This document shows, one piece after another, positions 1-6,974 of a DNA stretch of 64,000 nt (positions are counted from its first letter, which is position 1; the number at the start of each line of letters is the position of its first letter). The stretch comes from Martelella lutilitoris. Lineage in GTDB: Bacteria > Pseudomonadota > Alphaproteobacteria > Rhizobiales > Rhizobiaceae. The notes beneath the pieces were generated by a model that searched no databases, was not told the origin of the DNA, and was given only the letters and a program-made list of their open reading frames with translations. A program made the translations under genes and the position numbers. The stretch lies in the NCBI RefSeq assembly GCF_005924265.1, contig NZ_VCLB01000008.1:1-64000 (forward strand), in the 5' to 3' direction.

Positions 1-26
1 TCGTCCTCTGTCATCTTCGTGCTCAT
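1..26 (-). CDS. 5' end of an unidentified gene running off the left edge
   Basis: An ATG at 24-26 on the minus strand is preceded by a strong ribosome binding site (GGAGGT, about 5 bases upstream). Only eight to nine codons (reading MSTKMTED) are inside the window, so the product cannot be identified. The start call rests on the Shine-Dalgarno match alone. Confidence 0.45.
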
Positions 27-380
27 GTCGACCTCCAATCAGTCGACATCCCATGAATCAGACAACGCTCAGCCGGGGAATCCCATTTCTTCAAACTGCG
101 GCAATCCGTCCACACCGCCTAGGTTTGGCGACTGATGCCCGTCGTTTGCAGCCTTGCGGGCTGCAGGCCGCCCGGGACCCGGGCAGAGAAAAAGGCCGGT
201 GAAGTGTTCGCTTCACCGGCCTAATCAATTTCTAAAAACTGAATTGCATTGCTGCGCCATGACGTAAATCGCTACAACTGGATGCGGCCCTATGCGCCCC
301 TACAAGCGAAGCTTGCATAGCCGTAGCAAAAGGCGGAATCAATCAATGACCGCCGCCAGCCGCTCAAACAAAAGCAGCAT
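27..380. other. intergenic stretch downstream of the dCTP deaminase-like pair
   Basis: No convincing gene is visible. It holds the terminator at 189-221 and, on the minus strand, the upstream region of the partial gene at 1-26. I saw no tRNA and no duplicate of the tRNA-Arg 3' end that would mark a prophage attachment site. Confidence 0.5.
189..221 (-). terminator. rho-independent terminator
   Basis: A 10-bp stem (194-203 with 212-221, GGCCGGTGAA/TTCACCGGCC) with an 8-base loop is followed on the minus strand by five T residues (189-193). It lies downstream of the minus-strand gene ending at 381 and would end that operon's transcript. Confidence 0.8.
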
Positions 381-917
381 CTATTGACTTGCAGAAAAAG
401 GGCGTGGAAGTGTTGGAATATCGCTGTCACGGTACTTTCCACTGTACGGTGGGAAGTTCTCAGTGCTGACTCTTGAAACAAAAAGTTGAGCTACCGGTGA
501 CCCCACCGGTAAGACTATTTCGAATGGCGATAGATTGACGATTTCAAACGTTATTTTGCCATTAAACCCAGAGTCAATTTGAGGGTCTGTGCAATGGGTT
601 ATTACGAATAGCCTAGCGAGAGTCCCTTTTGTTTGTATGAATCCCATGTACCCGGCAGGCATATGAATTCGGTCCGTTGAGCACGCAAGTACACATTCAC
701 TTGGTCTGAGCAAGAGTTCTCCTTCTTCAAGTTTTTTTTCTTTATAGAAATCATCAACCTCGTGTAGCCCGTAACGAATGACTCGCCCCTCTTGTTTTGA
801 GGGAACGAAAACAGTACCACCTAACTTGAGTAATATTGATGAACCATCGTACAATTCCAAAGGGCACATTGTATTTCCGAGTATAAGCGCCCTGAGATTC
901 TCTCCCACAATAATCAC
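381..917 (-). CDS. dCTP deaminase/dUTPase-superfamily protein
   Basis: This 178-residue protein has the trimeric dCTP deaminase/dUTPase fold. Compared from memory with E. coli Dcd, residues 96-102 (TKGTLAR) match the RSSLAR motif including its arginine (R102), 108-118 match the motif around the IDPGW aspartate, E125 falls on the catalytic glutamate, and the C-terminal tail (YSGKYRDS, 158-165) matches the YxGKYxGQ lid. It could deaminate dCTP or hydrolyse dUTP. The GTG start at 917 overlaps the TGA of the upstream gene as GTGA, so the two are translationally coupled. The DNA is clearly AT-richer than the adjacent prophage, suggesting separate acquisition. Phage-encoded dUTPases and antiphage dCTP deaminases are both known, so its role as cargo, moron or defence gene is inference. 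Confidence 0.75.
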   Translation of the reverse strand: MIIVGENLRALILGNTMCPLELYDGSSILLKLGGTVFVPSKQEGRVIRYGLHEVDDFYKEKKLEEGELLLRPSECVLACSTDRIHMPAGYMGFIQTKGTLARLFVITHCTDPQIDSGFNGKITFEIVNLSPFEIVLPVGSPVAQLFVSRVSTENFPPYSGKYRDSDIPTLPRPFSASQ

Positions 918-1603
918 TTTGACGAACCTTCCGCGTCTATCTCAGTCTTAATATCAACTCTATCGTTTAATATTGGAGTTCTGTTTGCAAAATAAATAGT
1001 AGCGACAGCGACAACTCCAGATGTCAATATAGTTATGATTAAATTTAATGTATACTTTGGGTCTCTACTAAAGAATCGAATAATCCTCGAAAATCTCCCA
1101 CGTTCTTTGAACTTCGCTGACTGTTGATGTTGAAATAAAGATGCTTTTATAGTGCTGTCTGTTCGAATAAACATTAGGTTTGCAAGTTCCTCTCCCTGCT
1201 TTATTTTTTTAGTTAACCTAGTTGAATTGAAAATGAGGAGCTGAAGATGACCTGAGAAACTCGGATCGACTTTGCCCGCTGCAACTATAAGGCCGTCCTC
1301 CAAAAATGCAGAACCTTTTTGGCTTATTATCCCGACCACGTTGTATGGAACATGAATTTTCTCCTGAACTTCAACCACCACTGACGTTTGCGGCTGAATT
1401 GAAATTTCACCAGATTCTATCATAAACATCGCAGGATCAGATCGAGAGACATTGCTCGCCCATTGATCGCCCAGAGTAAGAATAATATTGAATTGCTCTA
1501 TTTTTTCGGCTTGGCAGTAAATTTTACTCGAGTCCGATGATTTCAGCGCTTCAAACTCTGATAAATCCGTTGTTATCCGGTTCTGCAATGATACGATAGT
1601 CAT
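914..1603 (-). CDS. membrane-anchored dUTPase-fold pseudoenzyme (predicted)
   Basis: I chose the ATG at 1603 (229 aa) because AGAGG lies 5 bases upstream; a longer reading frame to 1777 has no such site. Residues 60-147 carry the same fold as the downstream partner: a strand-rich core with QKGSAF at 95-100, VDPSFSG at 112-118 and a GEELANLMF segment near 137-145. The arginine of the TLAR motif is replaced (L101 by alignment) and the catalytic glutamate is replaced by L123. A basic linker (165-184) leads to one transmembrane helix at about 185-206 and a short acidic tail. The predicted product is a catalytically dead, membrane-tethered subunit or sensor. It is the first gene of a two-gene operon with the active-looking protein at 381-917. 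Confidence 0.65.
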   Translation of the reverse strand: MTIVSLQNRITTDLSEFEALKSSDSSKIYCQAEKIEQFNIILTLGDQWASNVSRSDPAMFMIESGEISIQPQTSVVVEVQEKIHVPYNVVGIISQKGSAFLEDGLIVAAGKVDPSFSGHLQLLIFNSTRLTKKIKQGEELANLMFIRTDSTIKASLFQHQQSAKFKERGRFSRIIRFFSRDPKYTLNLIITILTSGVVAVATIYFANRTPILNDRVDIKTEIDAEGSSK

Positions 1604-2030
1604 TTTACCTCTTTTTGAAATACTCGATGATAGCCAAATCGCCGGAACGATACGAGTCCAGTGTATATCACACCTATTGTCGATGCGTTGATGGTCATTT
1701 TCAGTGTCAGCGGTGGTGATTTGCCTCGAATTAGAAAACCTAAAACGGACGTTCATGCACCCTGCAGCGTTGGTCACAATGGGCTCGAAGTTGACGTTCG
1801 GCTAGGTCAGATCGACTGCTTAGCGAAAGTCGGTTGTCCTGTACCTAGTCCCCGACGCCAACACTCCGCTTGCCGCCCAAAGCTACTGGTCTTGCGTTTA
1901 CTACATGCGTGAAAGCTTCCGGAGAAGCTATAATCAACTGAACGACCTAAAGGGAGGCCTAATGCTGTCATTCATATTGCCACCCGAAACAGCGTAGCGC
2001 CTTTGCCCCCAATATGCCTCGACCAAATCT
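1604..2030. other. intergenic region between cargo operon and prophage late operon
   Basis: No supported gene. It should contain the promoter of the minus-strand pair ending at 381. On the plus strand there is an inverted repeat AGCTTC/GAAGCT (about 1914-1929), a TATAAT at 1929-1934, a strong AGGGAGG at 1951-1957 and an ATG at 1962 that opens only an 11-codon frame ending at 1997. This could be the remnant of a gene interrupted at an element boundary, but nothing confirms it. Confidence 0.4.
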
Positions 2031-2354
2031 TCACCCACCCTTCAACGCCTTAAGCACCTGCATCAACCCATCGGAGAGCCACACCCCGAACCCGGTCCCG
2101 GCCATGGCGGCGCCGAGGATATAGCCTCGGCCGATCTGCTTGATCTTCTGGTATTCGGCGACGAACTCCTCGGTTTCGCCGATGCGCTGTGACAGGGCCC
2201 TGTTCTGCTCGAGCAGACGTTCGTTCTGGTGCTCGACCGTGTTCAGCCGGTCGTGGATTTCATCATTACCGCTGCGGTTTTCGTCCACCTTGCGGATCAG
2301 GGCATCGAGCTTGCCCTGAACCTCTCCCAGATGACGCGCGAGATCGACCGTCAT
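2031..2354 (-). CDS. small coiled-coil membrane protein, last gene of the phage late operon
   Basis: The 107-residue product begins with a charged alpha-helical, coiled-coil-like region (about 1-70) and ends with one hydrophobic segment (about 75-98, containing GYILGAAMAGTGFGVWL). This layout resembles the rhizobial phage family DUF1515, but I assign that only tentatively. It sits just downstream of the holin-like gene in the lysis module, so a role as spanin-like or accessory lysis protein is possible but unproven. GAGGG-rich sequence precedes the ATG at 2354. Confidence 0.6.
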   Translation of the reverse strand: MTVDLARHLGEVQGKLDALIRKVDENRSGNDEIHDRLNTVEHQNERLLEQNRALSQRIGETEEFVAEYQKIKQIGRGYILGAAMAGTGFGVWLSDGLMQVLKALKGG

Positions 2355-2366
2355 GCCCTGCCCTCG

Positions 2367-2789
2367 TTATTTGATGATTGCGCGCAGCCCGGCAACGCCC
2401 GAGCCGACATAGAAGACCCACTGGATCATGTTGCCCGCCCAGGCATCGAGCGGGGCGGGAAAGGCTGCGATCGTCCAGGGCTGCGCATAGATGCAGTCCG
2501 GGCACCAGAGCATGTTGTAAAGGCAGATCGCCGCCCACCAGACGGCAAGCGGCACCAGAAAGAAACCGGCGAACAGCCAGAACCACGGCACGGCAAACTT
2601 CGCCTTGTTGAGCGCCGCCATCTCGCGGGTTTCGGCAACCACCTGCCGAAGATATTCCGCCGTCAGTTCGGCCTCTATCTTCTCCCGGTCTTTTGCCTGT
2701 TCGGCCCGCTGTTCGATCAGGGCTGCGGCGCGGTCGAGAAGACCGCCCGCCCCCAGCTTCGCAAGCCATGTCAGGATCGTGCCGATCAT
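2367..2789 (-). CDS. holin-like three-helix membrane protein
   Basis: The 140-residue protein has three hydrophobic stretches: near the N-terminus (2-18), a strong one around residues 67-95 rich in Trp and Phe, and one near the C-terminus (about 120-138). A charged helix (20-60) separates the first two. The layout resembles the 3TM holins of gene transfer agents and rhizobial prophages. I use ATG 2789 rather than GTG 2795 because it has AGG about 7 bases upstream and forms an ATGA overlap with the stop of the endolysin gene. Its position after the endolysin supports a role in timing lysis. Confidence 0.65.
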   Translation of the reverse strand: MIGTILTWLAKLGAGGLLDRAAALIEQRAEQAKDREKIEAELTAEYLRQVVAETREMAALNKAKFAVPWFWLFAGFFLVPLAVWWAAICLYNMLWCPDCIYAQPWTIAAFPAPLDAWAGNMIQWVFYVGSGVAGLRAIIK

Positions 2790-3736
2790 ACCCACACCTC
2801 ATGACCGGTCAGCGTGTTGATCCGGCGCGCGATCAAATCGCGGTAGCGCCAGGCGAACCACAACGCGGCAGCAACCGCAACGCCCCCGGCGATCCAGCCG
2901 ACCGGCAGGCCGGAGGCCCAGGCGAGCGCGCCGGTGGCGGCGGCCGAGGCCCCGGACTTTTGCGCGGCATCCTTCACGGCCTTCATGTCCCGGCGAAGCT
3001 GGGCAATGGTCGCCGGGCCGATGATACCGTCGTTCTTCAGATGCGGATGCGCCATCTGATAGGCCAGCACCGCCGCCTTTGTCTTGTCGCCGAACCAGCC
3101 ATCGATCGCGCCCGGATCGAAGCCGCGTTTCGTCAGCATGGTCTGGACATCGCGCACGACGGGATCGCCGGTTTCCGGTTCAGTGCCCGTAGCCTTTCGC
3201 GGAACGCCTTCGGGCGCGGCGGCATCCACACCGGTATAGATGCCCTGTTCGAACAGCAGCGCCTCTTCCCTGCGCCGGCGGACAAGGCCGGGCAGTCGCT
3301 TGCCCTTGGAAGTGTTGTAATGCGTGGCGAGATAATCGGCCGCCGCCTTCAGCTTGCCGGCGCGCCAGAGCTTGCCGAAGCGCCATTTGCTGACCACGCG
3401 GCCGCCAAGATTATAAGCAGCGCTGGTTGCGGCATCGAGCTGATACTGCGTGCGATCCGCCGGCGAGTTGGCGACAACTTCTTTCGCGTAGCCCTGATTG
3501 AGCACGGCGCGGAAGATGCGGTCGCCGTCCTCAACCGAGATTGTCGTCTTGCCGGGGACGATCCGCGTGATCCCGATCTTTGCCAGTTCCAGCCGGCAAT
3601 AGGGCGAGTTCATGGTGAAGCCGGCAAAGAGCGTCGGCGTGCCGGTCGGATCGAGATAGGCAACGGTGGGCGCGCCCTCGTGCCCGCGCACGAAGGCTGC
3701 CCCCGGTTCGGAGACCGTGGTGATTTCCATTTTCAT
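2786..3736 (-). CDS. phage endolysin: GH24 lysozyme with peptidoglycan-binding domain and C-terminal membrane anchor
   Basis: This protein would cleave the glycan strands of peptidoglycan during lysis. The N-terminal domain has the GH24 triad spacing E-8-D-5-T at E20, D29 and T35 (HEG, YLDPTG, TPT). A PG_binding_1 domain lies at about 188-246 (DVQTMLTKRGF, DGWFGDKT, GIIGPAT). A hydrophobic stretch at about 272-292 followed by an arginine-rich tail predicts a membrane anchor. I place the start at ATG 3736, 316 aa. The frame is open to 3775 but without a good ribosome site. The gene overlaps the holin-like gene by 4 bases. Confidence 0.85.
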   Translation of the reverse strand: MKMEITTVSEPGAAFVRGHEGAPTVAYLDPTGTPTLFAGFTMNSPYCRLELAKIGITRIVPGKTTISVEDGDRIFRAVLNQGYAKEVVANSPADRTQYQLDAATSAAYNLGGRVVSKWRFGKLWRAGKLKAAADYLATHYNTSKGKRLPGLVRRRREEALLFEQGIYTGVDAAAPEGVPRKATGTEPETGDPVVRDVQTMLTKRGFDPGAIDGWFGDKTKAAVLAYQMAHPHLKNDGIIGPATIAQLRRDMKAVKDAAQKSGASAAATGALAWASGLPVGWIAGGVAVAAALWFAWRYRDLIARRINTLTGHEVWV

Positions 3737-3790
3737 TTTCCCGTGGATTGTTCGCCGGTCAGTCCGGCATTGCATCAGGCCGGCAATCGA

Positions 3791-4123
3791 TCAGGCAAAG
3801 CGTTCGGCCGGCGTTGCCGGCTCCGGCGCGACCTGGAAGGCCGCCAGTTCCGCCGGCAGCGCCACGCCATCGGCCAGACGGAGATTGACGTGATAGCCGG
3901 CGACAGCCGCCATCTCCGGATAGGCGATGCCATCGCCGTCGGTCACGGTCTCGCCGGTCGGGGCATAGACGAGACCGTCGCAGGCCGCGCCCACGGGCTT
4001 GAGCGCCAGCATGCCCGTGGGCAGGCCGGTATCGCGGTAGCCGAGCGGCTCCATCACCCCGGCTGCATTGAGAGCGGCCAAAGCCTCGGCATGGTCTTCG
4101 AACTTCAAAAACACATCACGCAT
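3791..4123 (-). CDS. hypothetical phage protein, fibre-associated
   Basis: This 110-residue protein has no motif I recognise. It lies between the fibre-domain gene and the endolysin, and its start overlaps the end of the upstream fibre gene by 8 bases, so it is co-translated with the distal tail genes. Small proteins here are often fibre chaperones or tail accessory proteins, but nothing in this sequence shows that. Confidence 0.6.
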   Translation of the reverse strand: MRDVFLKFEDHAEALAALNAAGVMEPLGYRDTGLPTGMLALKPVGAACDGLVYAPTGETVTDGDGIAYPEMAAVAGYHVNLRLADGVALPAELAAFQVAPEPATPAERFA

Positions 4124-5201
4124 GGGCCATCGCCTTTCCTTCTAGCGCCGCATCGGTCATCCGGAACGGCCAGATCACCAGTTGATCGTACCAGCCGGCG
4201 GCAAAGCGGTCGGCCGTCGTCGCGTTCTCGTCGCGGCCGAGATAGATCCTGGCCGTGTCGCACAGAAGCTCCCGGCTTGCCGTCACCACGGCATTGCCAT
4301 TGTAGGAGCCGCCGATCGTGTCGTTCTCCCTGTCGAACGCGAAGGCAGCGCCGGCACGCGGCGATGGCTGGGAGAGGCCGGAGGCGAGAACAGCGGTCTG
4401 GTCGACCTCGAGATCGGTTCCGGAATAGCCAAGCAGGGGATAGTAGCTTGCCCCGCCGACGATGCGGCCGACAAAGCCGGTCAGAGCTTCGAACCGGACC
4501 AGAATGGAGGCCTTGTCGCGCTGCAGGAGTGCTGCAACGGCATCGCTCAGCCGCGCCTTGTCGGCCGGCCGGGTTACGGCGCTGCCGCCGTTTGTGACGA
4601 TGGGAGAGCTTGTCACCGCGGACTGCTCGAACTGGGGCAGGATGAAGTAGACCACCGCGCCGGGATCCGCCCGGACGCTGAAGGTCGCATTGGCAACGGC
4701 CGGATGTCCGTCCAGGGTAATCCTCTCATAGGCCGTGTTGGAGACCCTCGTGCCGTTGGCCACTTCGCTGATCCGCAGATAGGCTTCTCCGGCATCCACG
4801 CGCAGATAAGCCGAGATCGAGTGGACGGCGGTGTTGTCCGCGCTTCCCGCCGCCACAGCAAAGGCAACCTCGGTTCCGGCGGAATTGTCGAGCTTGTAGA
4901 CTTTGCCGGTGGCGCAGACCTCGGAAAGCCCTGCGGCGGAAAGGGCAGCGGTATCGTCAACGACCGAAAGCACAGCCGGTGCGGCCGACCCTCCGATCCC
5001 GGTCAGATCGGTCGGGTTGGCGTTATTGCACAGCACCTTGTTGGTCGCCGGACCTTCGAGCAGCAATTGCCGCCGCCCGTTGGTGTGGTCAAAGCGCGGC
5101 ACGTTCGCCGCCGCGATCCTGATTACGCCGTCGGCATCGACATAGGTCGCCGAGCCGGGTCGGGTAAAGTCGATCATCTCCGCAAAGCCTGCATTCCGCA
5201 T
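4116..5201 (-). CDS. phage fibre/spike protein with head-spike-fibre type domain
   Basis: The 361-residue protein opens with FTRPGSATYVDADG (about 12-25) and NVPRFDH, followed by LLLEGPATN. This pattern recurs in phage fibre and spike proteins with carbohydrate-binding-like beta-sandwich domains. The central part (about 75-205) looks like such a sandwich and the C-terminus (about 230-350) like a second, LamG-like one. A good site (GAGGTGAG) precedes ATG 5201. It is likely part of the adhesion apparatus at the tail tip. Confidence 0.7.
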   Translation of the reverse strand: MRNAGFAEMIDFTRPGSATYVDADGVIRIAAANVPRFDHTNGRRQLLLEGPATNKVLCNNANPTDLTGIGGSAAPAVLSVVDDTAALSAAGLSEVCATGKVYKLDNSAGTEVAFAVAAGSADNTAVHSISAYLRVDAGEAYLRISEVANGTRVSNTAYERITLDGHPAVANATFSVRADPGAVVYFILPQFEQSAVTSSPIVTNGGSAVTRPADKARLSDAVAALLQRDKASILVRFEALTGFVGRIVGGASYYPLLGYSGTDLEVDQTAVLASGLSQPSPRAGAAFAFDRENDTIGGSYNGNAVVTASRELLCDTARIYLGRDENATTADRFAAGWYDQLVIWPFRMTDAALEGKAMAHA

Positions 5202-5204
5202 GGC

Positions 5205-5471
5205 TCACCTCGCATATCTGTCAGTGGAAAAATCAAGAATGGCGGCCGGCGGCAGGCCGATCCCGTCGGCATCACCCGCTGCATGGGCCGGCACTTCCCA
5301 CCAGCCTTCGATCGTCGCATAGCGATTGCCGCCAAAATCCAGAATGGCGGCCGGGCCGAGCGTCAGGCCCGTCTCTCTATCCGTTGCCGGAAAGGCGGCG
5401 GACGCCCACCAGCGCCCGCGCCCCGGCGGCGGCGTGGCCGCGAGGCTTGTTCCAATTGTCAGTGACGGCAT
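5205..5471 (-). CDS. small phage protein with repeated AAILDF motif
   Basis: I start this gene at ATG 5471 (88 aa) because GGAG, overlapping the stop of the upstream gene, lies about 7 bases before it. The protein carries two near-identical short repeats (PAAILDFGGNRYAT and PPAAILDFSTDRYAR) at about 38-52 and 73-88. I do not recognise the family. It sits between two tail-fibre genes and is probably a fibre accessory protein. Confidence 0.6.
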   Translation of the reverse strand: MPSLTIGTSLAATPPPGRGRWWASAAFPATDRETGLTLGPAAILDFGGNRYATIEGWWEVPAHAAGDADGIGLPPAAILDFSTDRYAR

Positions 5472-5475
5472 AGTG

Positions 5476-6120
5476 CTACTCCGGCCAGTGGATGTCGGCG
5501 GCAAAGTCAGCCGGGATCGGCGACAGATCCTTCAGCGTCCGGGCGGCAAAGATATGCGCCTGTTTGTGGGCAAGGGCCGCCTGGCCAAGCGCATAGAGGG
5601 TCACGGCATCCATTTTGTGCGTGCTGTTGTCGGCGGCGATCCAGACAAAGTCGCTGTCGCCACCATGCCAGCGATAGTCGCCGGCCTCAGCACCATCGAT
5701 CATGGCGCCGAGAGCGGCCGTTGCCGCGCCGGCAATGTTCTCCCGGTCTTCCGCCCGGGATTGATAGACAACGCCGTTGAACACGAAGCCCGCCGCAATC
5801 CGGCGATCCCGTTCGGCATCGACGGCGTGGCGCAGGCCATGGGCTTTGCGCTCATCGACAAAGGCATCAACTTCATCGCGATGCGCATCGAGTATGGCGT
5901 GGAGATCATTCGGCGTCGGAAAGGGTGCCTCGACCTGCCAGTCGAGGATCACGGCCGAACCAACGCGCTCGCCGGTGTCGTCATCGACAATATGACCGGT
6001 CCGGAAGACTTTTCCCGGTTCAGAGCCGGGATAGGCCAGCGACAGAAGAAAGCCGAGCGTATCGTGATCGAGATCCGGGTTAAGCGCATTGGCGCTGTCG
6101 GGCGTGAGTATCGTCGCCAT
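5476..6120 (-). CDS. DUF4376-like phage tail accessory protein
   Basis: The 214-residue protein ends in a helical domain (about 95-205) resembling the DUF4376 domain common in tail-fibre-associated phage proteins: a start with DAERDRRIAAGFVFNGVVYQSRAEDRENI, interrupted here only for description, and a later WIAADNSTHKMDAVTLYALGQ region. The start codon overlaps the stop of the upstream fibre gene by one base. Function is not known; it may help fibre assembly. Confidence 0.65.
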   Translation of the reverse strand: MATILTPDSANALNPDLDHDTLGFLLSLAYPGSEPGKVFRTGHIVDDDTGERVGSAVILDWQVEAPFPTPNDLHAILDAHRDEVDAFVDERKAHGLRHAVDAERDRRIAAGFVFNGVVYQSRAEDRENIAGAATAALGAMIDGAEAGDYRWHGGDSDFVWIAADNSTHKMDAVTLYALGQAALAHKQAHIFAARTLKDLSPIPADFAADIHWPE

Positions 6121-6974
6121 TACTGGTTCCTCGCATATTTGGCCCGGACATAGATCTCGCGCACAGCCCAGTCATAGTTCTGGCAACGCAGGCCGGTGAT
6201 GAACATGCCATCCGGGCAGTCGACCGTGTTGCCGGTCGTCTGCACCGTGCCGATCTCGTATGTGCCGCTGTCATGCTGGACGCGGGCGCCGGCGGCGGCC
6301 CGGCTGTTGGCATAGGCCGATGCCCGGCTCTCGATCCGGTTGGAGATGGCGGTAAAGGCATCGTTGCTGCCCCAATTGCCCCATACAGAGCCCCCGATAT
6401 TGCCGTCGGTGTAGATGTTCCAGCTTCCGTTCGAGAACCGGCCGTCACTGCCGAAGCTATATTCCCGTCCCCGCGACCAGATGAAGCCATCGCCATTGCT
6501 ACGCTGGCCGACCTCGACATAGCTGTTTGTGCCATTGTTGGAGCGGAATTCGATCCGGGCATCGTTCTGGCCGCTTGCCTGGAACGAGGCCAGCGTCGCG
6601 CCATCGAAGAGCACCCGGACAAAGCCGGTGAGCGTGCCTCCGTTTCTGGCATAGGCGCCCAGCTTGTTCCTCGCATCCGCCGCATCGCCCGCTGTCATCA
6701 GGTCATTGGTGAAGCCGGTACCGCCGGCGCTCAAAAACCCGTGCCCGTCCGGATCCACCTCCCCGATCGCGACATCGGCCGCCCCGTCGAAGACAAAGAG
6801 CTTCCACGGCTTGGAGGCGGTGCTGATCCACATCGTGCCGCCTGTGGCATAGGCCGGGCGTTCGACGCCGCTATGCATGGTAAGGCTTGCCGCCCGAAAG
6901 CTGTTGATATTGGCCGCAAGCTGCGAGCCATTGGTGACGGTCGGATCGATCGTCACGTTGTTATACTGCGTCAT
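6120..6974 (-). CDS. phage tail fibre protein
   Basis: The 284-residue protein is rich in Gly, Asn and Ser and has the low-complexity, repeat-like strand pattern of tail fibres. ADARNKLGAYARNGGT (about 102-117) is typical of the collar or shaft repeats of many tail fibres. The C-terminal part carries two cysteines in a conserved-looking receptor-binding-like segment. The start forms an ATGA overlap with the stop of the tail-tip protein J gene, as expected for a fibre mounted on that protein. Confidence 0.75.
   Translation of the reverse strand: MTQYNNVTIDPTVTNGSQLAANINSFRAASLTMHSGVERPAYATGGTMWISTASKPWKLFVFDGAADVAIGEVDPDGHGFLSAGGTGFTNDLMTAGDAADARNKLGAYARNGGTLTGFVRVLFDGATLASFQASGQNDARIEFRSNNGTNSYVEVGQRSNGDGFIWSRGREYSFGSDGRFSNGSWNIYTDGNIGGSVWGNWGSNDAFTAISNRIESRASAYANSRAAAGARVQHDSGTYEIGTVQTTGNTVDCPDGMFITGLRCQNYDWAVREIYVRAKYARNQ

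Noticed and set aside
1-300. Left attachment site by duplication of the tRNA-Arg 3' end
   Set aside because: The only resemblance is a short TTGGCGAC-like match near 126; far too short to count as an att core.
1661-1912. 83-codon plus-strand frame in the gap before the cargo pair
   Set aside because: No ribosome site, no recognisable protein features, and it overlaps the likely promoter region of the minus-strand operon.
2693-4597. Long plus-strand frame (634 codons) opposite the lysis and fibre genes
   Set aside because: It is an antisense shadow of GC-rich genes on the minus strand that have clear homology, overlaps and start sites; its protein is Arg/Gly-rich without domains.
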